Below, piece by piece: positions 53,435-64,000 of a stretch of 64,000 nucleotides of DNA (positions are counted from its first letter, which is position 1; each line of letters opens with the position of its first letter). This DNA comes from Rhyacichthys aspro. Lineage: Eukaryota > Chordata > Actinopteri > Gobiiformes > Rhyacichthyidae. Under the pieces are notes generated by a model that was not told where the DNA came from, searched no databases, and was given only the letters and a program-made list of their open reading frames with translations. The stretch spans positions 7,943,330-8,007,329 of the forward strand of contig CM072154.1 in the NCBI GenBank assembly GCA_036850595.1. Reading direction: 5' to 3'. Both the position numbers and the translations under genes were made by a program.

Positions 53435-54404
53435 TTTATTTATATTAACCATTTATATGTATCCACAGCAGCATTCTTAATGATCCCCATGTTATATACG
53501 CAGTCCATTACAATAGATGGAAGGGCTTAGACTGGACAATTCACACACAAAAAGAAAAAAAAAAATGCAGCCAACTTTAAAGTAAAAGGGAGGCTGATAA
53601 CCATAAGGTTACAGCCTCTATGAACATGCATCCATGCACATTTCAGTTTATACTGAAGCCTTTGACAATTGCATCCACAGGATTAAATATCTAAAGAGGT
53701 ACAAAAAAAAAAATAAACACAAAAGCCCAATGAGGTTGAAAAGCAGACATAAGCGTTCTTCTGCATTAAAAAAGTAGAAGGTCAGCACCCGACTTACAAG
53801 GTTTTCTTACCATTTGCTACAATTTCAAAGTTACAGAATACCTTGCAAGCAAATCAAACCAGGCAATGTCTAAAAAACAGCAAAAAAGTACTCATATTAC
53901 AGTAACCCACACAAATCAGCACCATTATCATTGTTGCCGAGTAAAGAGAACGTAAGCTAGGGACTCGGCCTACAAGGTGCTTTAGTGCGTGAAAGCCTGG
54001 TAGGCGCACCCTTAACACAGGTAGTTATCAAACTCCATGAGTAGTAGCCAACTCAGGAGATTAAAGAGGCGAGTAGGCTTCTGTATGCATGTGTGTCACG
54101 ATATGCACTGAATTAATTTAACATATACGGCTTTTGCATTGGTTTGGTATACATACAATCTATGAATGTGAGTTCCTCTATAATGGTTGTATGACAGGTT
54201 AGTTTAGAGTATATACTTGCACATCTGATGGTCTTTCCCAAACAACGGTTTAAAAGGAGCACCTCAACTAATGGCATTATAAAATTCTTTTCAGATGCCT
54301 GTAGACATAACTAAGGAGCACAGGTGTGTCTTTATCTGAAGTGTGTTCTGGTTGTGGAATTCAGGACCTCTCCGGATAGATTCCTTCATTAGTTGAGGTT
54401 GTAT
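53435..54404 (-). other. usp19: usp19 3' untranslated region (distal form)
   Basis: This AT-rich sequence after the TAG of the MEEVD exon has no further open frame. The AATAAA hexamer at 53440-53435 (minus strand) is a good candidate poly(A) signal, and another lies at 53375-53370. Either would end the transcript only 100-200 bp before the likely start of the next gene. Confidence 0.6.
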
Positions 54405-54542
54405 CTAGTCCACCTCCTCCATGTTGCTGTAAGAAGGTGCAGCGCACTCTCCAGGGGCAAAGAGTTCAGAGGGCACCTCTGGGGTCAGTGTAGGTGGTCC
54501 TTCTGGATCCAGGTCTGCTCCAAACAGTGACTGGCTAGAGGC
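54405..54542 (-). other. usp19: usp19 alternative last exon B: cytosolic tail ending in MEEVD
   Basis: This exon starts after TTTTACAG and has 45 codons plus TAG. It reads ASSQSLFGADLDPEGPP, then a Pro/Glu-rich stretch, and ends SYSNMEEVD. It joins in phase 0 to the same upstream exon as the membrane-anchor exon and has no hydrophobic span, so it would give a soluble protein. MEEVD is the terminal pentapeptide of cytosolic Hsp90 that binds TPR co-chaperones; Hsp70 ends in the related IEEVD. It is too short for the general ORF size cut-off but is supported by acceptor, phase and stop. Confidence 0.88.
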
Positions 54543-57500
54543 CTGTAAAATAAATCAGCGTTATCAAAAACAGCACCAACCGTTGCTGAGTCTTCAATAA
54601 TTAAAAAATAAATAAAACAAATTAACCATAACTTTACTCAATTAATAGATGAACATTTTATTTCCAGAAAGGACACAAGGCTTTCTGTTATGAAGCAGCA
54701 TTTGTATGGAGGTATCTCAAATAAATTATTGCAGGATCATTAAATTATCTACTGAATCTGTTCAAATACAGTACTTAATACATTAGTCATTCAAAATGTA
54801 CAATCATCACAATTATATTTGTCATCACAACACATATATTAGTTAAGCTTATCTCTCACAGTTCATTTTTTATTTATAAAATTATTAAACATTATGAAAG
54901 CATTGCATATATCCACGTAGAAGTATAAATAATTAGTGAGTGCAATGCCAAGCATTTAAGGCAAACATTAAGGCATTTTTCCTGTTGCACGCACTGTGGA
55001 GATTCCCTGAGACCAACAAACAGTAAATATGACAGCCAGTGGATTTCAGAAACTTCCTTGAGCTTTCTAACTTTTCTTGAAATATGGCTTCAAATTAGTT
55101 AAAAAGGGAACCACAATCAAATTAATTATACATAGACTAAGATTGAAAAAAAAACACAAGTAAAAAAAAAAAAAAAATGCACATTTTCTAATGGGGAATA
55201 CAGTGTGATTGCAGCTGGGAAATAAAAATAAAACATGCCAATTTTTGATGTACTTTAGATTTTACTTTTATCCTTCTGATTACATGTACTACTACCATTA
55301 CTATTTGGGATTTCAGAGCACATGATTTAATTGTAAATCTGCATCACAATTGCACACAAACACACATTTTCTCAAGAATCAATTGTGACACACACGGTAC
55401 AGTATAATGCATGTGTTAAGGTGCAAACAAGTCTTCTTGTTTTACCTTCATATTTGAGCATGGTACATATGTTTTGCAAGTGCAATTCTACTTCCAACAG
55501 AGGGTTCAGTGTTAAGTTTAAAGGGTTAGGTCGTTCCTGTCCACACATTCTGACTTTTGTGCAAGATGAGTACGGCTCTGTCACCACCTGCTTATGCCCA
55601 GTTAGCTTTGTAAAGCAGAGGGTAGACCAAGTTAACAAAGAGAGCAAACATGGCCGCCACAGTGGCCAGCAGGAAATATCGACCACAGTCATCTTCTGGA
55701 TAATCACACATCCTCTGGCCTCTGTGCCGTCGCACTGGCCCCTCATTTCTATCTTCATCTCTGTTCATCATCCTCTGGGTCTGTCGGCTCCGCAGCCCAG
55801 AGCGGAACAGTCCGCGTGGGCCTTCATCGAGCCAATCCTCGTCTTCCTCCAATTCCCGCCATATTAGAGAGGCCTGCGATTGGCGGAAACCGGTGTCAAC
55901 TTCTGGGAAAAGACTTGCCTAACAAATGCTAAGTCTGAAATTAGAAATATTGAGCTGATCTACACTGAAAGAAATTAAATGATTTTGAGTTAGGATCTAA
56001 CGAGAACAGTGACTACACTGTGTGTGTTTCTAAGCCACAAAGTGTTTATTTAATTAATACTGTTTAACAAAACAATAATATTTCAGTAATGCATGTTTTG
56101 GACTGTGGATCATTTGTGCACCTTTAGGCATCTTTGATTAACAGACTCCCAGGGTTTTAACATAAAAAGCTCAAGAGTTATGTAAGAGAGATGTGAAAAG
56201 CAAAATAGGGGAACACTCTGTGTGAGTTCTACCACCAGGTTTTCTGTTGTAAAAAGTTAGACAAAAAAATAAATAAAACTGATGCTACTGAAGATAATTC
56301 ATCACTCTGACGCTTGTACCAATGTAAGGAACCTTGTAGAAAACTGAAGGTTCAGTGTGGAGCCCTCAATAAGTAAGGTCATATAAAGTACTGGCTTTTT
56401 GTGCTATACTAATAATTGAGTAATGACAATAACAACAAAGACAATAAAGACATAGAATATCAAAAATAGTTATATGTGAAACCATGATGACATTAGTTTG
56501 TCATTTGATTTAATAACCCTCACCATCTTGCCCTGTAATAGATTAACACTGTGGCTGGGTGGCCCCCTCACCTGGCTGGCAGTGGCACCTGCAGCTGTGG
56601 GCGACTCAGCTCCTACGGGCCTGAGGAAACGTGGTGGTCTCTCCACAGGAGAGTTCCGGCGCCGGTAGAAGAGGACATAGGCGTAGCGTGTCACCACCTG
56701 GCTTTCTTCCACCATTGTCACAGTGCTGTCATCAAACAAACGCCAGCCTGTAGGAAAGAGTTAGGAGCAGAGGAGATTAAAAAAGCAGAATTATAAGCCA
56801 GAGAACTGTGTGCAATCACAAAAGACAGATAAAATAAGAAGTGCTTCAATGTATAGATAAACTAAAACCATAGCACTAGAACAGATAATAAAAACCTCAG
56901 CCACTAACCAACATCACTCCTCTGGCTGTTCTTGTCACTGGGAAGACGAGCGTAGGCTGTGTAGTGGCCTCCGATCATCCCTCCATAGTGGTTGATAACT
57001 GCATACAGGTCATAGATGGGGGGCTGTTGCATCTCATCCTTCTGGCCAATACAGAACTTGCTCAAATCCAAGTTTCTAGAAAACATGACACAACATGGCA
57101 CATTTTATGGACTGTACATGTCATTTAAGTTACTACAGTTCCACGTTCCATCCTAAGTAGAGACGGAATTTAGGAAATAGGCCTAATTATTATTTGTGCA
57201 TTTACCTCACAGGAAAGTCAACCATGTCGTTGATTTTATCTCTCCAGATGAAACTCCTGAAGGAGAAGCGTTTGAGCTGGATGATTAAAACATTGGGCAA
57301 ACGCCACAAGAGCAGCTGCTTGGAGGCCTCACGGTGCTGCTGGCACTTGGGACAGTACCTTCAAAACAAACAAAGACTTGCCATTGAACAGTAGCTTGAT
57401 AAACGTTTCTGTCTGCTTCATTTGAAGTTTTGTGAGCATTAATAAAACTGTTAGCTTATTATTTTCCCGGTTTGTAAATAAATGCGCTAATTTTTTTCAA

Positions 57501-60500
57501 CAGTAGCAGTTTTCTGATGCAACTTATTTTTGTGTAATATACATTAGAAAATGAAGGTTCTCACCAGGCCTCCTCTGGTGCCAACACCTCAGGCTTTGTG
57601 AAAAGGTTGAGGCACTGCTCCAGAGTGAAATGTCCTGCTCTGGCTGTCTCACTCAGCGAGCCTGCGTCCTCCTCATAGTCCAGCTCTTTGGAGCTCACTA
57701 GGACATACTCCTTCAGACGCTCGTTGTTCTTCCACACCAGTTCCACGGCTGCATCTTCAGGTACATCCAAGAGAACATCTTCTGTGCAAAAGTAAAAGGA
57801 CTTTTTATTATTGCTGAAAAGGATCTTTACAAATGCCAGTCCTTTGACACATTGTCTTTCCCCGTGAGCCAGGCTGCATTTGTGTTTATATATGTATCAC
57901 AAATTACTTTCAAATGTTGTGGAATGAACGTTAATGCGCTGATAAAGATGACTTTATTTGTACCTTTCTCATCAAGCTTCTGTTCCTTGTTGTTTGAGTC
58001 CAGCAGGGAGATGTAGAACTGGCTGGCATGACCTGATACATTTTCACTTGAATGCTGATACCCTGTTACAGCAGCTGTCAAGGGTCCAAAGAAGGGTAAA
58101 TATTGAGAATGATAACAATTAGAAAACAATTAAACCTCATTTGTTGTGCTGTTACCTTCTGGCCGCACTGCTTTCTCACATGATGTCTCTTTTTCAGCAT
58201 GAGGATCCATAGAACAGCAAGAAGCAGATGATACGGGCTCGGAAAATCCAGAATCTGTAGTCCTTGTGGTGGACAGTGAAGTTTGAGACGAGGAGAGGGA
58301 CTCTGAGTCCCCAGAATGGAGCGCTGAGGCCTCAGCATGTTCAGTCTGGGAGTCCGGCTGCAGGGGCTGGTTTTCTAGCTCCACATGCTCTGCTCCTCCA
58401 GTGCTGCCCTCAGCCATGGCCTCGTCACCAGATCCGACACTTTCAGATGTTCCCACTGACATGAGAGGAAGATCTGCACGGGACTGGGAGCTTTCAGGAG
58501 ATAACCTGCCTGACTGGAAAGGGGGCTGAAACACATTGACGGAAAACCTGCACAGACAGATTTAGAATGAGTAACAGTGTGACAGACAGGTGCAGCACAG
58601 AGAGAAGACTATTCAAAAAAATACCTGGAGTATCCCTCTAGTAGCTGTGTGAGACGGGCGTATGTGAGTCGGGATTCTGGCACGCTGATCAAAAAAGGCA
58701 GACCCACGTTCTCGGTATTTGGTCGACACATACCCTTATGATTAGGCCAGTGGGTTTTCTGGCAAACTCTGCAAAGGGGAGAAGCACAAGGTTATGTTTG
58801 TAATAATGCTTTGAGTTCTAACTTTTATTTAGACATTGGATTGGATGAGTGGATGTTCTAGACTGGCTTTTAGTTTACTCACTGATTGCAGTAGCCCACA
58901 CGGTAGCATCGAGTGCACCGCTTCAGCTTGTCCTCCTCAGACAATGGGGGTTTTAAGCAGGCAGCACACTTGGAGATGGGAATGTTGGGGACTTGAAGTT
59001 TCTGAAGGTCAAACAGAGGCATTGATATTACTCCTATATATATATACTGGTATTTTATCCATGATAACTTGCTTAACTTTACTACCTGCTGCACTCTGAG
59101 CTCCACGACTCTCTCTTTGGCCAGATCCCGAGACAGCACCTCAAAGCAGAACAACATGTCTGAGGAGGACACGGTGTCCAGAGAATGTGACGGCAGGAAC
59201 ATGCGCTGAAAACGACTCTTGCCCACCTGAAACAGACAGAAAAACATTATTTGGTGCCATAGCTCATTAAAATGTTTGGCCCAGAAAAGTAAGATATCAA
59301 TAGAATTTCTCCAACCTCTGCTAGTCTCAGGTTTTCTGGTTTGACCCTCACACTTCTCGATATGGACTCCAGGACTTCTGCGGTGCTGGAGTTTTCCTTG
59401 CTGACGCTCACCAGAAACTAAAGCAAAGTAGACAAACTTAAATAACAGTTACATTTGTACGCTGATTTTAATTTGATCAGTTAATGGATATTACCTTAAT
59501 GGGTTTTTTATGAGGTTCCTTAGCAAAGTAGAAGACAGAGAGCACCTTCTGTTTCTGGGGCAATGGAACAGGCAAGTACAGGAAGGGATCAAAAGTAATT
59601 GACACCTAAGGACAGAGACGTAATGTTAAAATGAAGGGTTAACTTCTGAAAATACGAGATTTTTTTAAAACTGTGGCATTATAATGAGTGTCACACCTTG
59701 GAGCATGTAGGACAGACAAGCTTCGATTTAAACTGGCCTTGGAAGAGATCCACGATAAAAGAGTCATTTCTCATTTTGTGTCTCTGCCAGGCCTCCTCTG
59801 CAACCACCTGCGGAAAAAAGAAGTGAAATGAATGGCTAATGACTCTACAGCAAATATCCAATACTGCTGTAGCTGTACTCACCTCATCCAGGCGTCCATC
59901 AGAGTCTACTGTCTCTGTGTATGGTTTATTCTGAATGCGATTTAAGTCCTCATGAAGACCATCCAGTAAGAAAGCCATAAATTCCTGGGCGTCATGCTGA
60001 GCGTAACCAGTAAACTGACTGGCTTTACTGGCTACAATGGCCTTTGGAAACAAAAGAGGATGCACAATGATAATAATGTCCTTTATATTTTATTCCTGCA
60101 GGTTAGACAGTTGTGCTTCTGCTGGTGTTCCTTTGATACCTTGAGTTTTGAGGGTTGGAAGGCATGATGTGTTCCTTTCCAAAGTGCCCTGAGCAGAACA
60201 GCAAAGCCAATGGCTAACCTGCCCCCTGTTCCCAGTGGGTTATTGCAGTTGATTTCTGCCTCAAAAGCTCGATCTGCAGAGACAAGGAATAACACTTCAT
60301 ACTGAACACTATTGACAAAGGGGACACACGCAGTTATACCTTTGAGCGCCTGAGTTACAACTGTTACATCAAGCTATCTAAGATATTAATATGAAATATC
60401 ACTGTAACATTAAATAAGACTGTGGTTACCATGGAAATAATCTCTGAGTTCTCTGGTATTAGACAGGGACTGGATGACACTGTTCATGAAGCAGGTGTTG

Positions 60501-63025
60501 CCGAGATTAACCAATCCTGTAAACCCAGGTAGGCAAACCTTCTTCTCCTCTTCTTCCTCGTGGCACTCATTGCTGACAGGAGGGGCATGAGACATGGGCT
60601 GCACCATGCAGGTGGGTTTTGGCTGTGAAATAACACAAATATTCAAAGTCATTTTTAGTTTCTGATTTTAAAGCAGTACTATTATTCTGTTTAGTTTGCC
60701 AGTTGTTACTCAGTGCTACAATTAAATATTATAACACTATACATGAATGAATTGACTAATTTACAAAAAAAAAAAATTAACATTAATAAAGATTCATGTC
60801 CCTAGATATAGTTATGTTATGTTATTAACCTATTACATTTCACAGACTCACAGTGGTGACTGGCTCCGTCTTGATAGCCACATGCTCAGAGACAGAACGC
60901 GGGGCCACTGTATCCAAGCCACTATCTTCCACTCTGGGTGATGCTTTGGGGGCTTTGGGTTTCTCTTCGACTACCCTGGGGGGCTCCTCCTTGGCAGGGA
61001 GGTTGTGTTGGCTGCTGCCTGGCTGGCTCTTCTCCATACAGGCAGGGTTTGAGGGCACAGCCACCTTGGCGCCACCCACTGCACCTTAAACAAGGGAAAA
61101 AGGAGCTTGTGGTTAGAAGATGAGGGTAAATAATAAAAACACAGTGCACTATAAGCTGCCATTTATTTGTGTAAAAATGTATATATGCAAAACTGTATGT
61201 CAAAAGTGTTGACAAATAGAAGCTTGGCAGCAGACCTTGTGTGGCAGGGGCCTCGAGGCCCCCCCAGCGCTGGCTGTGTCTCTTCTTTAAAGTAATGTCT
61301 AGTCGAGACGGTTTGAAGGAGTAGGTGCACTGTTCAGGCTGGATGAGATTCCTGAAGAAACCACAGAGAAGAGTGAGACATACATTTAGAGATGTATTGG
61401 ATACATGCCAGTTTTCTCCAACATCTTAATATAAAAAGTATGCCCTACAATGATTTCAGTGGTTACCTGAGTTTGACCTGCCACTTGAAGACTGTGTTCG
61501 CTCCACAGCCTGAATGAAGCCGTAGAAAGTTAGCATCACTGTAGAAGATGACAAGCACAAATAATCAATTATTGTTTCTTTAAAAAAAACAAGATGCCAA
61601 TAGACCTCTACATTCCAGGTCAATACATTTCCATCATTTACCTTGTCTGGAAGATGAGTGTGAAATCCTGTTCTCTAAAAATGACTCTGGCTGTGTCTCT
61701 GCAGATCCCCTTCAAGTAAACATTTACCACCATCAGATCTGTGCCCTTCTCATACGAGTCATTCTTAACTAGCTGCAGAGTAACCATCTGCTCAGGAGCT
61801 GCAGAATAAAGAAACAATATGTCAATTTAAGAAAACAATGATAACCTGAAACATAGTTGTAAAATAGCATTATGTGTGAACCCACCCTCTGGTTTCTGTT
61901 TCTCTAAAGGTGGCTCCTCTTTCGACTGGTCCCGCTTCTCTTCTTCTTCACAGCTGTTCTGTTTTGGTGCAAGGCCAGACAAAGGGACATGTTTGGCAGC
62001 CCTACCCTCAGCTGGTACTGGTCCTGCCTCCTCAGATACAGGTTGTTGAGGAATCCTAGCATCCTGCTCTAATTCCTGCTGAACACACTCTTTAACTGTC
62101 TCCGACGCAGTTTTCTCCTGCACTTTGTCTGAAGAAGCTAAATTCACGCCGTTGCTGAGGCTCAAGTCTCTATCAACTGCTGGTTGCCCATCGCTGACAG
62201 GTGGTGATGGTCCAGTCCTGTTCGCTGGGTCCTGAGACTGGTTTTGTGGTTCTGCTGCCTGAAATAAAAAAACAAACATTCTTAATACCATTTGTACGAA
62301 ACATGTTTTTTGAAGGCCTTGGCTACACACACATGGATATTTTTATAAATAAATATTTTTGCATTCTGAAAGACTTTTAGGTGTAAAGTTTTACATTACA
62401 AATATCTGAAAAACCAAGAAGAGCATTATTCTGACCTGGGTGTTGATGTGGCTGGCAGCAGGTGAAACTCCAGCTTTATGTTCCTTACTACTGCAGTCTC
62501 CCTCTACTCTGTTGCTAACTTCCCTGTGTTCTGTCTCCGTGCTCCGACCAGCGGGCAGGTGTACGTGTGAGCTTTGGCCATTATCTACAGCAGACCCTGT
62601 GTCCTTGCCAACTACTGACACAGTTTCCTTGGGGGTCTTAGGCTGCTGTACAATGGTGCGCTTGGCACTGGGTCCCTGAGGCCGCTGGTCGCCTCTTGTG
62701 ACTGTCGCAGTCTTGTTGTTGATTGAGCTTTCACTCACTGCACCTTTCTCCTCTACTGAGTCCACAACAACCTTGTCACAGGATGCTTTGTGTTGCAGGC
62801 TCCGTTTGCGGTCAGATTTGCCACTGTGTCTCTTCTCACTGTGCACTGGAGAGGAAGGAGGGGAAGGCTGGGGACGAGGCTGTGACAATAGTTTGGATTT
62901 GTCTGATGCCTCCAAGGAATTAGACTTCACAAGGCTCTTGTCATTTTTGATCTCCATGCGTATGGGTTCCTTCTCCTTTTTACTCGACTGTAAGGCAGCA
63001 TCACAAGGACAAAATGTAAATAAAG

Positions 63026-63058
<33 letters not shown>

Positions 63059-63834
63059 AACTAGACCTAAAGAACCTTTTAGGAAACAGTTATTACTTAC
63101 AATAAGTGAAGGCCAATTGTGAAAGGGAATCTTTTTGTGCAAGACAAGTTGCAGAAAACCTGTCTTCTCCTTGTACTGAACCTTGCTGCATGAGGCCTCA
63201 ATTTCCTCCTGCAAGTGGCAGCTCCACTGCCGTCCATCTAAAAAAAAAAAAAAACCAAGAATTGCTGTATGTTAGTGTCCCTATGCATTAAAACTCAATA
63301 ATGCAAGAATCAAATATGTTTTTCAAAAAGATTGCTGAGGCCAGTGGCTCATCCTCTTTTAGTGCAGATGAGTGAAGAAAAGTCTAATTTGGGACTACAT
63401 CCACATGTACATGGTTATTTAAGCAAGGACAGACAACACATAGGTTTAAGGAAAAAAGATTCTGATTTTATTATTTTTTTGTTATTAATGTGTATAGACA
63501 GGCAATGAGTTATGTTTTTATTAGTTTTAATTGTATTGTTTAGCAGTGTCTTACAACACAAAGTGATTTTCAATTGTTGTTTATGTTGGTTACTATGGCT
63601 ATTGAATAAATTTTAGCCTCCTGTTTGTGTTGGTTTAAGAAATGTTTCCCTCCATATTGATTTATAGGCAAATACTTTTAGTTGTATGACTATACCATGA
63701 CTGACCTGGGAAGCACACAAGACAGTGAGTATCAGTAAAGGTTGTGCTAACGTCCTCTAGGCTGTGTACTCCCTCCCCACAGCGAAGTCTGACAATAACG
63801 TCATTAGCATTTTGCTTCCAGTCCACAAACACAT
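54405..63834 (-). CDS. usp19: usp19, ubiquitin-specific protease 19 (5' end outside window)
   Basis: USP19 is a cysteine deubiquitinase of the ER membrane and cytosol that acts in protein quality control. Coding exons, each with a matching splice phase, are 63834-63706, 63237-63101, 62987-62436, 62258-61886, 61798-61642, 61538-61467, 61351-61236, 61078-60852, 60622-60430, 60273-60140, 60041-59883, 59807-59697, 59605-59495, 59417-59316, 59226-59086, 59001-58883, 58768-58625, 58547-58156, 58074-57964, 57781-57565, 57358-57206, 57075-56909 and 56747-56572. The last exon is then either 55873-55592 or 54542-54405. The 23 shared exons give 1397 codons in one open frame. Domain order is CS1, a long linker, CS2, USP catalytic half, MYND finger, USP second half, tail. 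Catalytic landmarks are NLGNTCFMNS (Cys), GGHYTAYARL (His) and FDDSTV. The start codon and the first N-terminal residues are missing. Identity is near certain from the USP and CS sequences as I remember the human protein. Confidence 0.97.
55592..55873 (-). other. usp19: usp19 alternative last exon A: ER membrane anchor
   Basis: This 282-nt coding segment starts after ATCGCAG in phase 0 and encodes 93 residues. It begins ASLIWRELEEDEDWLDEG and continues with Arg-rich and charged stretches. It then reaches one hydrophobic span, RYFLLATVAAMFALFVNLVY, and ends shortly after it, which is the layout of a tail-anchored protein. The human ER isoform has a matching C-terminal span. The acceptor's pyrimidine tract is weak, which would allow regulated skipping. 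A possible poly(A) signal for this form is at 54869-54874 (AATAAA on the minus strand). Confidence 0.92.
56572..57075 (-). other. usp19: usp19 exons with the catalytic histidine box and end of the USP core
   Basis: Exon 57075-56909 encodes IYDLYAVINHYGGMIGGHYT, which includes the catalytic His of the HY motif. Exon 56747-56572 encodes FDDSTVTMVEESQVVTRYAY and LFYRRRNSP, then a proline/alanine-rich tail. It ends in phase 0 at CAG|GTGAGG, the branch point for the two alternative last exons. Confidence 0.94.
58625..59001 (-). other. usp19: usp19 MYND zinc finger inserted in the USP domain
   Basis: Exons 59001-58883 and 58768-58625 encode the MYND-type finger. The ligand series is CAAC, CTRC, then CNQVC and finally H and C in HWPNHKGMC. 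This follows the MYND spacing and sits between the two halves of the USP catalytic core, as in mammalian USP19. The exon junction falls in the Gln codon before VCQK. Confidence 0.94.
60430..60622 (-). other. usp19: usp19 exon with the catalytic cysteine box
   Basis: This exon starts after a TTTCACAG acceptor and ends CATG|GTAACC. It encodes an acidic stretch (EEEEEKK) followed by the USP Cys box GLVNLGNTCFMNSVIQSL. The Cys in NTCF is the nucleophile of the family. Exons 60273-60140 and 60041-59883 continue the domain, including GYAQHDAQEFMAFLLDGLHE. Confidence 0.95.
61236..61798 (-). other. usp19: usp19 exons encoding the second CS domain
   Basis: Three exons, 61798-61642, 61538-61467 and 61351-61236, encode the second CS domain. 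It includes VKNDSYEKGTDLMVVNVY, the segment FREQDFTLIFQT, then FKWQVKLRNLIQPEQCTY, and ends in KRHSQRWGGLEAP. These segments are nearly the same as in human USP19 as I recall it. The phases 2, 2 and 1 link the exons without a break. Confidence 0.93.
61886..62987 (-). other. usp19: usp19 long low-complexity linker between the CS domains
   Basis: Exons 62987-62436 (184 codons) and 62258-61886 (124 codons plus one base) encode about 308 residues rich in Ser, Lys, Glu, Gln and Pro. No fold can be seen. One stretch reads RPQPSPPSSPVHSEKRHSGK, followed by acidic and basic runs, so this is probably disordered. From memory the equivalent region of human USP19 is much shorter, so the fish protein appears to have an expanded linker. 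Both exons keep an open frame with good splice sites. Confidence 0.88.
63028..63057 (+). repeat. 30-nt A homopolymer in a usp19 intron
   Basis: An uninterrupted A-run in the 113-nt intron 63100-62988. On the transcribed strand it is a T-run upstream of the acceptor, so it may strengthen the pyrimidine tract. Its length is likely to vary and is error-prone in sequencing. Confidence 0.9.
63101..63834 (-). other. usp19: usp19 exons encoding the first CS (p23-like) domain
   Basis: Two exons, 63834-63706 and 63237-63101, join in phase 1. They encode the first CS domain, beginning DVFVDWKQNANDVIVRLR and closing with KKIPFHNWPSL. CS domains are beta-sandwich folds shared with p23 and SGT1 that bind Hsp90 or act within the protein. 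The intron between them has nothing recognisable apart from an A-run beside the acceptor. Positions 63835-64000 are intron leading to upstream exons outside the window. Confidence 0.92.
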
Positions 63835-64000
63835 CTGAAAAAGACAAAAACATCACAGTCAATCACCATCTGAATAAAATAAGCAAATAATAGCTAATAT
63901 CTGATGCTGCCACATAATGAGAAAGAACAGGACTATAGTAAAATCAGTGGAAATGTGAAACCACAGGAGACTAGCACTGTTTTCTAGCCCCAAAACAGTG

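Noticed and set aside
55385..55867. 160-codon plus-strand open frame
   Set aside because: It is antisense to the usp19 membrane-anchor exon and has no domain or splice support.
62698..63105. 135-codon plus-strand open frame
   Set aside because: It is antisense to the usp19 linker exon and ends in a poly-Lys run from the A homopolymer.

Overview
The window is vertebrate nuclear DNA, most probably from a ray-finned fish. It is AT-rich with sparse CpG clusters. Its genes are split into many short exons with GT-AG introns, and it carries remnants of hAT-type and Tc1/mariner transposons typical of teleosts. The gene content matches part of human 3p21.31, where KLHDC8B and USP19 are close neighbours.

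All recognisable protein genes are on the minus strand. From right to left they are: (1) usp19 (about 64000 to 53435). I resolved 23 internal coding exons plus two alternative last exons. One encodes an ER membrane anchor and the other a cytosolic tail ending in MEEVD; the 5' end lies beyond the window. (2) An unnamed six-exon gene (53106 to 46414) encoding a complete 372-residue protein. It has the layout of a HAD-superfamily protein, with a changed catalytic motif I (D-x-N-x-T). (3) klhdc8b, of which only the first coding exon (11649 to 11274) is present. A likely non-coding first exon lies about 31 kb upstream in a CpG-rich segment near 42.6-42.9 kb. Positions 1-11273 are its next intron, and the other coding exons lie outside the window.

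The stretch between klhdc8b and the HAD-like gene (about 11.7-46.3 kb) holds no convincing coding exon. It has scattered CpG-rich patches that could be regulatory, a 482-bp Tc1/mariner relic, a MITE, a LINE scrap, several pairs of dispersed repeats and a perfect 17-bp hairpin. The most distinctive repeat is a hAT-like element whose interior has become a 21-bp minisatellite. One copy is intact with a perfect 8-bp target duplication, a second lies in the same region, and two more on the opposite strand sit in introns of the HAD-like gene.

One functional link can be proposed. USP19 has two p23-like CS domains and can make a chaperone-type MEEVD tail, so the gene has two independent links to Hsp90/TPR co-chaperone biology. 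Nothing in the sequence ties the three genes into one pathway. No RNA gene or CRISPR array was recognised.
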